Assembly (NCBI GenBank): GCA_011524535.1
Contig: WTKD01000013.1
Coordinates: 1 to 64,000, forward strand
Origin: Spirochaetaceae bacterium
GTDB taxonomy: Bacteria > Spirochaetota > Spirochaetia > WTKD01
DNA: 64,000 nucleotides
Direction: 5' to 3'
In this document: positions 51,418 through 60,117 of the stretch, in pieces
Layout: each line of letters opens with the position of its first letter
Numbering within the stretch: position 1 is the first letter of the stretch
Program-made: the position numbers and the translations under genes
The notes under the pieces: model-generated
Told to the model about the DNA's origin: nothing
Database searches by the model: none
What the model saw: the letters and a program-made list of their open reading frames with translations, nothing else

Positions 51418-52324
51418 TCAACGCAGACATGACGGTCACGCAGTCACAACAGGCTTTCACATCGTGAACCCGAAGATACTGTACTCCCTTCTGCATGCAC
51501 CAAACATGACAGGTCGTACTGCCATGCAAGCGCTTTCCAGGATTATCGGCAGCATTCAATATGTTTCCAAGAAAACTTTTTCGTGATAACCCGATAAGGA
51601 CAGGAAATCCCATAGAGACGAATTCTTCCAAATAGCGAAGTATGTCAAGATTATCTTGAACCCGTTTTCCGAAACCAATACCTGGATCAATGATAATATT
51701 ATCCTCCGAAATACCTGCTGCTAGGGCTGCATCGATCCTTGTAAACAGGTAATCTCGAATTTCCCCAAGAACATTGCGGTACTGGGGACTAACTTGCATA
51801 GTCTGGGGAGTACCTTGCATATGCATAAGAACGATTTGCACTCCATTACTAGCAGCAACAGAGTACATGTCTTCATCAAAAGATCCTGCTGAAATATCAT
51901 TTATTATTGTCGCTCCTGCCTCTATCGAGGCAGCAGCAACCTTTGATTTTTGAGTATCAATCGATATTGGTATATCAGAACTATGTCTGATTCGCCTGAT
52001 GAGAGGCAAAACTCGATGAAGCTCCTCCTCGACGGGAACTCCAGAACTACCAGGGCGTGTCGATTCTCCACCGATATCAAGTATATCGGCTCCATCTGAT
52101 ATCATTTTCTTCGCACGCGCTTCACCATCCTCCACTTCGCCGATCCGACTATTTTCATAGAAGGAATCCGGTGTCGCATTTAAGATCCCCATGATCAATG
52201 GCACAGAAATATTATTTCTTTTTGTGGCGATTTTTTCGTAGTTTTTTCTTACGTTTATGTGTCGCAATCTTATGTCGCTTTCGTTTTCGACCGCAGGGCA
52301 CTCATCTCTCCTTTTTCGCACCAA
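51395..52324 (-). CDS. folP: dihydropteroate synthase
   Basis: A folate-pathway enzyme joining p-aminobenzoate to the pterin pyrophosphate, and the sulfonamide target class. Seen: IMGILNATPDSFYENSR, ADILDIGGESTRPGSSGV, IPISIDTQKSKVAAASIEAGATIINDISAG, VLMHMQGTP, IIIDPGIGFGKRVQDNL and LIGLSRKSFLG. The ~40 residues before the first motif are more than usual, so a later non-ATG start is possible. It follows miaA by 12 nt. Confidence 0.93.
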   Translation of the reverse strand: MVRKRRDECPAVENESDIRLRHINVRKNYEKIATKRNNISVPLIMGILNATPDSFYENSRIGEVEDGEARAKKMISDGADILDIGGESTRPGSSGVPVEEELHRVLPLIRRIRHSSDIPISIDTQKSKVAAASIEAGATIINDISAGSFDEDMYSVAASNGVQIVLMHMQGTPQTMQVSPQYRNVLGEIRDYLFTRIDAALAAGISEDNIIIDPGIGFGKRVQDNLDILRYLEEFVSMGFPVLIGLSRKSFLGNILNAADNPGKRLHGSTTCHVWCMQKGVQYLRVHDVKACCDCVTVMSALSGTYESE

Positions 52325-52336
52325 GGTGCACCAAAT

Positions 52337-53260
52337 TCAGTTCATCATTGCTTTGATATAAGATAACAGCTTCTCCGAATCTTGGATATCAAACCATTTC
52401 GCATTCGAAAACTGTTTAAAAAACACACGTTGCCTTTTGGCATACTTGATTGTGTGTACAATAATATTGTTCTTAATCGTATCAAAAAGACTCGAACTAT
52501 GCGAGCCATTACACCATTCTTTTTCAACAAAAAATTCTTTATATCCAATGCACCTCATCGCATGATCCTTCAATGAATATCCTTCATGCCGTAGGTCTGC
52601 CAATTCATCAACAAGACCTGCCTGAAACATAGCCTCGACACGAGTTTTAATTCGATCGACAAGTATGTCTTGCGAACATCGTAATCCCACTATTTCGTGA
52701 GGAAATACTCCCGCAGGATTGCTCATTATGGGATATTCAGAGCGAGGGATTCCCGTTTGTTCATAAATTTCCAATGCACGGCTAATGCGATATGTATCGT
52801 TTTTATGTATTTTACACGCTGAAACCGAATCTATCTCGCTCAACCGTACATGAGCTGCGTGTGATCCCACTTCTTGCAAATAACAAACAATCTGTTCACG
52901 AATGGCGGGGTCAACTTCCTCTGTATGGGGCAACCCATACAGCAAATGACGAATATAGAACCCACTCCCTCCGGCAATCACGCATGGCAATTCTGAAGAA
53001 TTAATAGCATCCAAAACCAATTCAACAAATGACCCCACATCAAAGCGTGTATCGGGAGATACAACATTAATACCAACATGGGGGTGACGTGCGAGTAATG
53101 CCTTATCTGGTTTTGCGGTTCCAATATCCATTTTCTTGTATACTTGGCGAGAATCCGCATTGATAATTAATGTCTTTTGTTCAAGTTGTTCGAGTAATTC
53201 TGTTTTGCCAGTGGCGGTGACTCCAATGAGCACCGGGATAATCGGTTCCTGTTTAACCAA
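52337..53260 (-). CDS. miaA: tRNA dimethylallyltransferase
   Basis: Adds an isopentenyl group to A37 of tRNAs reading UNN codons. Seen: P-loop IGVTATGKTELLEQL, IINADSRQVYKKMDIGTAKP, VIAGGSGFYIRHLLYGLP, HKNDTYRISRALEIYEQTG, and AMRCIGYKEFF near the end. The track start lies well inside rpoZ. I chose the TTG at 53260, which leaves the usual ~12 residues before the P-loop and overlaps the rpoZ stop by 8 nt; ATG 53296 is the alternative. Confidence 0.88.
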   Translation of the reverse strand: MVKQEPIIPVLIGVTATGKTELLEQLEQKTLIINADSRQVYKKMDIGTAKPDKALLARHPHVGINVVSPDTRFDVGSFVELVLDAINSSELPCVIAGGSGFYIRHLLYGLPHTEEVDPAIREQIVCYLQEVGSHAAHVRLSEIDSVSACKIHKNDTYRISRALEIYEQTGIPRSEYPIMSNPAGVFPHEIVGLRCSQDILVDRIKTRVEAMFQAGLVDELADLRHEGYSLKDHAMRCIGYKEFFVEKEWCNGSHSSSLFDTIKNNIIVHTIKYAKRQRVFFKQFSNAKWFDIQDSEKLLSYIKAMMN

Positions 53261-53471
53261 CGTGTTTATAGAGTACTTCACCAGAAAGAACTTCATCGAG
53301 TGCGATAATAACAGCCTTGACGTTTTTATCAACACGCCTCGAAGTTCCAATCAGTTCTTTTCCGTATATTTTCCGGAGCTTGGTAACCTGTGTAGCTCTG
53401 GTTATCACCGCAGACGTTATTTCATACACGTTACTATCAAAATCAACTAATTGACCTAGTGGAAGTTTCAT
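53253..53471 (-). CDS. rpoZ: RNA polymerase omega subunit
   Basis: A 72-residue protein with the omega pattern: LVDFDSNVYEITSAVITRATQVTKLRK followed by NVKAVIIALDEVLSGEV. Omega assists beta' folding and (p)ppGpp response in many bacteria. It is first in the long minus-strand block, with a near-consensus promoter whose -10 ends 7 nt before the ATG and no Shine-Dalgarno sequence. Its stop is overlapped by miaA. Confidence 0.85.
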   Translation of the reverse strand: MKLPLGQLVDFDSNVYEITSAVITRATQVTKLRKIYGKELIGTSRRVDKNVKAVIIALDEVLSGEVLYKHVG

Positions 53472-53478
53472 TATAATA

Positions 53479-53507
53479 AATATACAAAGAAAACAGGTTC
53501 ATGTCAA
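53479..53507 (-). promoter_or_regulatory. leaderless-type promoter of rpoZ
   Basis: Minus strand: consensus -35 TTGACA, an exact 17-nt spacer, -10 TATATT, 7 nt (TATTATA), then ATG. This is the strongest promoter match in the window. A start site at the normal distance would fall on the first base of the start codon. Confidence 0.65.
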
Positions 53508-53663
53508 TAATTTGCAATGCTCACACCATATATTGCGCCCTATTGCCAGTATCAATCATACACAGTATATCAGACCACAAAAAACAACCAATCCAATTGT
53601 GAAATACACACATAGCCAATGCATGAATATATAATAGTAGTAACATTCTCCGATTATGATATA

Positions 53664-53686
53664 ATTACTACGTTATAACGTGTAAT
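53664..53686. promoter_or_regulatory. palindromic candidate operator
   Basis: ATTAC-T-ACGTTATAACGT-GTAAT: a perfect 12-bp palindrome flanked by 5-nt arms that also match, offset by one T. It sits between the divergent rpoZ and topA genes and does not precede a T-run in either direction, so it is more like a protein-binding site than a terminator. Confidence 0.4.
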
Positions 53687-53832
53687 GAACTGTTTTCGAA
53701 TGAATAGAGTATCTCGAATTAACCAGCTCAAAATTTGTACACATAAGGATGTCAATAAGCATGAAGGAAAGAAATTTACTTCCTTCTGACATTAACTTGA
53801 CTATATCTTGAATTTTTTACACAGTCTATATC

Positions 53833-56142
53833 ATGAAGTTTCTCGTTATTGTGGAATCACCCACCAAGGCTAAGACTATTTCAAAATTTTTGTCTGATGA
53901 CTACATCATCGAGGCAAGTGTTGGTCATATTCGCGACCTCCCCCAAACCGCAAAGGATGTTCCCGAAGATATGAAGCAAATCAAATGGGCACGTCTTGGG
54001 ATCGATGTTGAAAATAAATTCCAACCACTATATGTAATTCCAAAATCAAAAAAGCGAATCATCAACAAAATTTCAGAAAGCATAAAAAACGTCGATATGT
54101 TGCTCCTAGCAACCGACGAAGACCGTGAAGGAGAGAGCATTTGTTGGCATCTCCTTGAGGTACTGAACCCAAAAATTCCTGTAAAGCGTATGGTATTTCA
54201 TGAAATCACCAAAACAGCAATCGATGAAGCCCTACGAACAGCCCGAGCGGTAGATATGCAATTGGTCAAAGCACAAGAAACGCGACGTTTCCTGGACAGG
54301 CTATATGGATATACACTTTCACCACTCTTATGGAAAAAAATAAGCTTTGGATTATCCGCTGGACGGGTTCAATCTCCTGCCCTGCGTATGATAGTCCATA
54401 GAGAATACCAACGTATGCGCTTTAAGAAAAACACATATTGGGACATCGTTGCCACTATTTCAGATCCAGTTGATTTCCAAGCAAAACTTATACGCTACAA
54501 AGAAAAAACAATCGCACAAAGCAGACATTTTGATTCAATTACCGGAAGCTATATTGGTTCCGACGATATCATTCATATACACGAATCACTTGCCCAAAAA
54601 ATTATTAAGGAACTACCCAAAACCTGGGAAATACTTTCAAACGAGGCAAAATTTACAACACAGCGCCCAACCCCCCCCTATATCACATCTACGCTTCAAC
54701 AAGATGCCCATAGAAAATTATTTTTGAACTCACGACAATCCATGCGCGTCGCACAATCCTTGTATGAAGCTGGATATATCACTTATATGCGTACCGACTC
54801 ACCATTTCTCTCACAAGAAGCCCTACAAGCAATTCGAAAAGATATCAAGGATAATTTTGGTGAAGAATATCTACCCGAAGAACCTCGTGAATATCGACCA
54901 CGTTCAACAACCAGTCAAGAAGCTCACGAAGCTATTCGCCCTGCAGGTGCCGTATTCAGACACCCTCTATCAACTTCTCTTGCAGGAACTGAATTAAAAC
55001 TCTACACCCTCATATATAATCGAACCATTGCATCCCAAATGACTAATGCTCGGAAACGAACGCTACGCATACGAATAGCCGCGGCAGATTGTATCTTCAG
55101 TGCATCTGCAACAACGGTTGAATTTCCTGGCTTTTTGGCCGCCTACGGCACCGAAAAAACACAGTCCCCCCTCATCGAATCCCTAGAAAAGGGCGAAACT
55201 CTCTCACCGGATATCGTTCTTCCCGATAAACACGACACAAAACCACCCGCAAGGTACAACGAAGCATCGATCATCGAAGCACTCGAAGAAAGAGGTATTG
55301 GCAGACCCTCTACCTATGCAAACATCATTAACACACTGTATGAGCGCAAATATGTTATGAAGAAAGATTCTGCTATGGCCCCTACCTTCGTTGGGCTAGT
55401 AGTCAGCGAACTACTCCAGGATCATTTTCCAGAATTGGTAACCGACAAATTTACTCGCGATATGGAGGAAAGCCTCGATTTCATTGCATTAGGAAAACTC
55501 GACTCTGTTGAATACCTTTCAAACTTTTTTCTTGGTGATAAGGGCCTCAAAAATTGGATAAAACAAGTAGAACCAACTATTGAAGCAGACCAGGCGAGAA
55601 AAATCGAAATACCCCTCATCTCAGAAGAAATTCGTGTCAGTAGATACGGAGCATATATTGGATCCCCCGACGATGACGACGAAAAAATAAACTTTCCTCC
55701 TGACCTGCCCCCTGCAGATATCACAAAAGATATCGTAGATGAACTTGCCCGCACGAATAACACCGCTCCATCCTTACTCGGAATTCACCCTGACACAAAT
55801 CAGAACATTTATTATGCCATCGGACCATACGGTGCCTACCTTCAATTGGGAGAGAAAACAGATAAAAGCATGAAACGACAACGAGTCACCCTCGAAAAAG
55901 ACGAAGTGTCGGTAGAAGATGCAGTTAGATTATTATCTCTCCCTCGAAAACTTGGAAAGCACCCAGAACAAAAAAAAGATGTGTTTGTAACTATCGGCCC
56001 CTACGGACCTTATGTTGGTTGTGTAAAAGAGTATCGCCCTCTTGAAGAAGAGGATGATGTGTTTGAATTAACACTCGAACGAGCTCTTGAATTACTAAAA
56101 AAGCCAAAAAAAAGACGAAGTCGACAGCCGAAGAAAGACTAA
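53833..56142 (+). CDS. topA: DNA topoisomerase I
   Basis: Relaxes negative supercoils. The N-terminal TOPRIM domain (LVIVESPTKAKTISKFL, TDEDREGESICWHL) leads to SAGRVQSPALRMI and catalytic Tyr318 in GYITYMRTDSP. The gate domain includes YNEASIIEALEERGIGRPSTYANII. The C-terminus lacks four-Cys zinc fingers and instead has two repeats with IGPYGAYLQLG and IGPYGPYVGC, then a basic tail (KKPKKRRSRQPKKD). 769 residues, single-gene transcript. Confidence 0.95.
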   Translation: MKFLVIVESPTKAKTISKFLSDDYIIEASVGHIRDLPQTAKDVPEDMKQIKWARLGIDVENKFQPLYVIPKSKKRIINKISESIKNVDMLLLATDEDREGESICWHLLEVLNPKIPVKRMVFHEITKTAIDEALRTARAVDMQLVKAQETRRFLDRLYGYTLSPLLWKKISFGLSAGRVQSPALRMIVHREYQRMRFKKNTYWDIVATISDPVDFQAKLIRYKEKTIAQSRHFDSITGSYIGSDDIIHIHESLAQKIIKELPKTWEILSNEAKFTTQRPTPPYITSTLQQDAHRKLFLNSRQSMRVAQSLYEAGYITYMRTDSPFLSQEALQAIRKDIKDNFGEEYLPEEPREYRPRSTTSQEAHEAIRPAGAVFRHPLSTSLAGTELKLYTLIYNRTIASQMTNARKRTLRIRIAAADCIFSASATTVEFPGFLAAYGTEKTQSPLIESLEKGETLSPDIVLPDKHDTKPPARYNEASIIEALEERGIGRPSTYANIINTLYERKYVMKKDSAMAPTFVGLVVSELLQDHFPELVTDKFTRDMEESLDFIALGKLDSVEYLSNFFLGDKGLKNWIKQVEPTIEADQARKIEIPLISEEIRVSRYGAYIGSPDDDDEKINFPPDLPPADITKDIVDELARTNNTAPSLLGIHPDTNQNIYYAIGPYGAYLQLGEKTDKSMKRQRVTLEKDEVSVEDAVRLLSLPRKLGKHPEQKKDVFVTIGPYGPYVGCVKEYRPLEEEDDVFELTLERALELLKKPKKRRSRQPKKD

Positions 56143-56286
56143 TCTTGTGCTACCACCACGTTCTTAGGCACATATAGTAGTTTTTATATGATGTAATGCT
56201 TAAAGTATACTCTATCCAGAAAGAGCGTTAACAAAGGTCTAGACTCACTAAAATAATATATCTTGTCTTATACTCACATGTTTTAT

Positions 56287-57183
56287 CTACAAAAATGTCA
56301 AAATAATGATACTGACGACGATAATCCCAGCCCCAATTAATTCATGTGCATATAGGGTCTCTCGAAATACAAATCGGGAATAGGCAATCGACAAGGGCAT
56401 TTGTATCTGACCCAGTGCGGTAACATAGGATGCATTTATGAGTCCAAAAGCAAGGTACCAAGTGACCGAAGAGAGACAATTTGTCAGTCCAATGATACTT
56501 GCTTTTCCCATATTACGCCTCACCGAAGCCAATGCTCCCTTATCCCATATCAAAAAACGCAGCGATAGAACAATTACCTGCAGAATAATTGTAACCAGTA
56601 ATGTTGTACTCGACGCCATGAGTATACTACTTGCTTCCAATTGTAAAATAGACTGACGAATACAGAGAGCGGTCAATGAAAAAAAAGTTCCTATGAGGAG
56701 CCCGATTCTCGTACTCTCATTTTTTCTTATATCAAAAAAACTTCGAATGCTCATCGATTCTTTTTTTAGGGATATCAGCAAAATCCCAGAAAAACTGGTA
56801 CAGATAACCACAAAAGCCCATGGGTTCAACGCTTCTGAAAACAAAATCCACCCCAGCAATGCAGTCTGGATACTATCAGATTTACCGTAGCAACTTCCAA
56901 TCATAAAGCTACGCAAGGCAAATGCCTTCAGCATTAATGTTGATGCAATAATCTGAAACGTGCCCCCGGCAATAGCAAATAACCAAAATTGCCAAGTATA
57001 TGCATATACAGCTTCCCCCAGAACAATAACTAGAACGACATAATATATACTCAAAAAGGGAAGTGCAAAGACACATCGAATCCAAGTGACAACAAGGCGG
57101 GGTATTGATTGTGCCAATTCTTTTTGTATAGCATTTCGCGTGGTTTGGAGAACAACTGCGATCAAACCATAAATCATCCACAT
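56287..57183 (-). CDS. EamA/DMT-superfamily membrane transporter
   Basis: About ten hydrophobic helices arranged as two repeats, as in EamA/RhaT-like exporters of metabolites. Seen: WMIYGLIAVVLQTTRNAIQKEL at the N-terminus, ALLGWILFSEALNPWAFVVICTSFSGILLISL closing the first half and YSRFVFRETLYAHELIGAGIIVVSIIILTFL closing the second. The start is the ATG giving MWMIYGL, which has a leaderless-type promoter immediately upstream; the track start would add 25 residues across that promoter. Substrate unknown. Confidence 0.8.
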   Translation of the reverse strand: MWMIYGLIAVVLQTTRNAIQKELAQSIPRLVVTWIRCVFALPFLSIYYVVLVIVLGEAVYAYTWQFWLFAIAGGTFQIIASTLMLKAFALRSFMIGSCYGKSDSIQTALLGWILFSEALNPWAFVVICTSFSGILLISLKKESMSIRSFFDIRKNESTRIGLLIGTFFSLTALCIRQSILQLEASSILMASSTTLLVTIILQVIVLSLRFLIWDKGALASVRRNMGKASIIGLTNCLSSVTWYLAFGLINASYVTALGQIQMPLSIAYSRFVFRETLYAHELIGAGIIVVSIIILTFL

Positions 57184-57189
57184 TCTGTG

Positions 57190-57218
57190 AGTATATCGGT
57201 GAGATATGTCTCTCTCAA
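57190..57218 (-). promoter_or_regulatory. leaderless-type promoter of the EamA transporter gene
   Basis: Minus strand: -35 TTGAGA, a 17-nt spacer, -10 TATACT, 6 nt (CACAGA), then ATG at 57183. There is no Shine-Dalgarno sequence. Confidence 0.58.
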
Positions 57219-57410
57219 TCGAACGTAACACGAGGGCAACTGCGTAGAGCAAGCGCAAATCTACTATTACTCATGCAGAAAAATAGAAATAGTTAGAGAA
57301 ATTCTTTCTAGTGATGGCGGTTAAAGAATCTTTACAGGCATCTCCCCAAGACATGCCAAAATGGGGGAAAGCGATACAGAATGCTGTATTTGATATCTAG
57401 TGGAATTTAT

Positions 57411-57563
57411 TTATTGACAGCTTTCGCAGTCTTCTGCATCCCCATTGTACCGGCAAACACCCAAAAGAAAGTCTTCATCTTCTTCTAACTGCACTTGGGA
57501 CACATCTTGCTGCTCTACCGCATTCTCAGTAGTTGATTCATTCGTTATTGCATCTTTACTCAT
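57411..57563 (-). CDS. 50-residue acidic Cys-containing small protein
   Basis: Too short for the ORF track. It begins MSKDAITNEST and ends GVCRYNGDAEDCESCQ, with three cysteines in the last 14 residues and an acidic middle (QLEEDEDF). Its ATG overlaps the TGA of the cyclic-nucleotide-domain gene in the ATGA arrangement used by many true genes in this window, which is the main evidence for translation. No family is recognised; the C-x9-CxxC-type ending may bind a metal or form a disulfide. There is no signal peptide. Confidence 0.55.
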   Translation of the reverse strand: MSKDAITNESTTENAVEQQDVSQVQLEEDEDFLLGVCRYNGDAEDCESCQ

Positions 57564-58792
57564 CTGTTTTCTGCCTTTCTTGTTGCTATTTTCCTGTAAT
57601 ATTGTGCTTGTTTTTTCAATTCTTCGATACTCAAGATATGCAATTTTCCATCTGATATAGTTATTGTCCTATCATTTAGCAATTCCTGAATGAGATGGCT
57701 TCCATCGGTTTGAGAAATCCCCGTCCAACTGATGAGTTCTTTCGGTCCAAATGTGAGTGTATGAGCAACATCCTGATTCATATCTACATGACTTCGCTCT
57801 AATTGGACTATGATAGCATCATAGAGTCTTCCAAGTTTATTCAAAATGGTTGTATTTGCAAGTTGTCTGTACAGCACCCAAATACGCTCTGCAAGCAATG
57901 TCGTCAATCTCGATATAATCTGGGATTGAGTGTGTACAATTCTCTCAAAGTTTGCTTTGTTTACGGATAACAACACCGAATCTTCGAATGCTATTGCCGA
58001 TGCTGATCTGGGTTTTTCTTCTAGAAGAGCCATCTCACCAAAGATGTCCCCGGGTCTCAACAAGGCAAGCATGATTTCGTTTCCATTAGATATTTTCGTA
58101 ATCTTTACGCTGCCGCTTTGGATAATGAAAAGTTCCTGACCCTTCATATGTTCGAGAAATATCGCCGTATCATGAAGAAATTGATGTGTAAATCCATCTC
58201 GCCTGGGCACAAAAACATCAGGAATAGTGATGTTTTGTTCAGCTAGTTCTGCGAGTTCCTTTTTTGCTCGTTCGACATTTGGATCATTTGGGCATAATCT
58301 AACAAACTCGCTATACGCCTGACCTGCAAGAACCGGCTTATTGTGCTTCATATAATAACCAGCAATTTCGAAGATACCCGTCGGACTTGAGTCAGTATCT
58401 GCTTTACCTTCTATCTTTGTCAAAGCGGTATCAAGAAGGCGCATACGTCGGGAAAAACTCTCGATAATTTTCATGGCAATACGCGTATTTTGTACAATAA
58501 GCCGACTATATTCTTCTCGAGGCACAACAATAAGTGTACATTCGGTTAAAGAACGAGCTGTTTCTATGCGTCTTTGAGAAGCCATCGCAGAAATAACCCC
58601 GAAAAAATCACCCGGGCCAAGAATGTTGCTGCTTTCTTCTTGCACTACTTCCGTAGATTTATTTATCTGGACCCTTCCCTCTCGGATAATATAGAAATGG
58701 TCATTATCAGACTTACCCTCAACCGTTATATAGGCCCCTTTGTTAAATCTGACCATCTGTAGGCGAGTTTGTCTGTTATCTTTACTTTGCAT
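57560..58792 (-). CDS. regulator with two cyclic-nucleotide-binding domains and C-terminal winged helix
   Basis: Domain order: a first CNB domain (~residues 10-120, GAYITVEGKSDNDHFYIIREGRVQIN ... GPGDFFGVISAMASQRRIETARS); a TPR-like helical linker (GYYMKHNKPVLAGQAYSEFVRLCPND); a second CNB domain with canonical GDIFGEMALLEEKPRSASAIA; then a Crp-like winged helix (LTFGPKELISWTGISQTDGSHLIQELLNDRTITISDGKLHI). The first CNB lacks the phosphate-cassette Glu (FGV for FGE) and is probably degenerate. The start is the ATG giving MQSKDN, overlapping the glyA stop by 11 nt. A transcription factor or sensor role is inferred. Confidence 0.85.
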   Translation of the reverse strand: MQSKDNRQTRLQMVRFNKGAYITVEGKSDNDHFYIIREGRVQINKSTEVVQEESSNILGPGDFFGVISAMASQRRIETARSLTECTLIVVPREEYSRLIVQNTRIAMKIIESFSRRMRLLDTALTKIEGKADTDSSPTGIFEIAGYYMKHNKPVLAGQAYSEFVRLCPNDPNVERAKKELAELAEQNITIPDVFVPRRDGFTHQFLHDTAIFLEHMKGQELFIIQSGSVKITKISNGNEIMLALLRPGDIFGEMALLEEKPRSASAIAFEDSVLLSVNKANFERIVHTQSQIISRLTTLLAERIWVLYRQLANTTILNKLGRLYDAIIVQLERSHVDMNQDVAHTLTFGPKELISWTGISQTDGSHLIQELLNDRTITISDGKLHILSIEELKKQAQYYRKIATRKAENR

Positions 58793-60080
58793 ATACTTCC
58801 TCGGAAACTTCAAGAAACAATGGAAAATGCGAAGCAAACTCACGTACCGTCTTTCGTATCGAGTCCAAATCGTCTCCCTGAAGCGTTCTTGAAATAAGTT
58901 CTGCTATGGTGTGCATATCCGTTTCCTTCATTCCCCGTGTCGTTACAGCGGGAGTACCCAAACGTATTCCTGAAGTCGTTAATGGACCATTTGGGTCGTA
59001 GGGAATCATATTTTTATTTACTGTAATACCAACTGAATCAAGAATGCGCTCGGCGTCCCTGCCTGTAATTTTTTGACTCCGTAAATCTAATAATACAATA
59101 TGGTTATCGGTACCACCACTCACAGCCATCATCCCTTTACTCTCGCAAGCTTCAGCAAGTGCCTGTGCATTTGCACAGACCTGGTGTTGGTATTGAACAA
59201 AGGCCGGTGTAGCCGCTTCACTAGCACATACTCCCTTCGCTGCAATAATGTGCAGAAGAGGTCCTCCCTGGATGCCTGGAATTATCGAAGCATCGAGTAA
59301 TTCCGACATGCGTTTTGTTCGTCCTGATTTTTGAGCAACAACGCCAAATGGGTTATCAAAATCTTTTCCCATAAGAATAATGCCGCCTCGTGGTCCTCGA
59401 AGGGTTTTATGCGTCGTACTCGTAACAAAATGTGCATGCTCTACGGGAGAGGGGTGGAGACCGGCTGCAACGAGTCCCGCAATGTGTGCCATGTCTACCA
59501 ACAAAAGAGTATCAAACTCATCGGCCAATGTTCTGAATGCGGCAAAATCTATAATCCGTGAATAACTCGAAGCGCCAGCAATAAGAATTTTCGGACGATG
59601 CTTCGCAAGTTTTGCCCGAACATCATCAAAATCGATAGTATGAGAGATCCGGTCGACCGTGTAAGAAACCGCATGAAACCATTTACCCGAAATGCTTACG
59701 GAAGAACCGTGCGTAAGATGACCTCCATGCGCTAAATCCATTCCCAAAATGGTATCTCCAGGTTTGAGAGACGCAAAATATACCGCAAGGTTTGCACTAC
59801 TTCCAGAATGAGGCTGGACATTGACGTATTCTGCCTGAAATAAAGCCTTAAATTGCTCTTGAACTTCGTGTTCGATCTTATCAACTACCTCACACCCTCC
59901 ATAATAACGCTTTCCTGGGTATCCTTCAGCGTATTTATGCGTCAACACCGAGCCACACACCGACCGGATCGTGGGAGAGACGAAATTTTCAGAAGCTATG
60001 AGCTCCAGTCCATTTTTCTGTCGCTCTTCTTCTTCCATTATGAGAGATTGAAAATAATTAATAGTGTTACGGTTCACCAC
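58782..60080 (-). CDS. glyA: serine hydroxymethyltransferase
   Basis: A PLP enzyme interconverting serine and glycine with tetrahydrofolate. Seen: NGLELIASENFVSP, LTHKYAEGYPGKRYYGGCEVVD, DLAHGGHLTHG, LLVDMAHIAGL and the PLP-lysine motif TSTTHKTLRGPRGG (~residue 226). 432 residues, normal. The start codon is GTG at 60080 (a second GTG follows at once), with no ribosome binding site but a promoter ending 7 nt upstream. The regulator gene overlaps its stop. Confidence 0.94.
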   Translation of the reverse strand: MVNRNTINYFQSLIMEEEERQKNGLELIASENFVSPTIRSVCGSVLTHKYAEGYPGKRYYGGCEVVDKIEHEVQEQFKALFQAEYVNVQPHSGSSANLAVYFASLKPGDTILGMDLAHGGHLTHGSSVSISGKWFHAVSYTVDRISHTIDFDDVRAKLAKHRPKILIAGASSYSRIIDFAAFRTLADEFDTLLLVDMAHIAGLVAAGLHPSPVEHAHFVTSTTHKTLRGPRGGIILMGKDFDNPFGVVAQKSGRTKRMSELLDASIIPGIQGGPLLHIIAAKGVCASEAATPAFVQYQHQVCANAQALAEACESKGMMAVSGGTDNHIVLLDLRSQKITGRDAERILDSVGITVNKNMIPYDPNGPLTTSGIRLGTPAVTTRGMKETDMHTIAELISRTLQGDDLDSIRKTVREFASHFPLFLEVSEEVYAK

Positions 60081-60087
60081 TGTGAGA

Positions 60088-60117
60088 ATAGTAATTCTTA
60101 ACGTATCTATTGGTCAA
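60088..60117 (-). promoter_or_regulatory. leaderless-type promoter of glyA
   Basis: Minus strand: -35 TTGACC, an 18-nt spacer, -10 TACTAT, 7 nt (TCTCACA), then GTG. The -35 box lies within the 3' end of the upstream gene. Confidence 0.52.

Larger units (their letters stand above)
53472..53832. other. 361-bp AT-rich intergenic region between rpoZ and topA
   Basis: The only gene-free stretch above 300 nt. It holds the rpoZ promoter at its left end, a 23-nt imperfect palindrome (53664-53686), and a 7-bp inverted repeat GAAGGAA-N10-TTCCTTC (53763-53786). Near topA is TTGACT at 53797 with TACACA 15 nt later. I found no ORF, tRNA or recognisable riboswitch fold. Confidence 0.6.

Noticed and set aside
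53763-53786. GAAGGAA-N10-TTCCTTC repeat upstream of topA as a riboswitch or attenuator
   Set aside because: A single short stem with no terminator and no conserved riboswitch core; noted only as part of the intergenic region.
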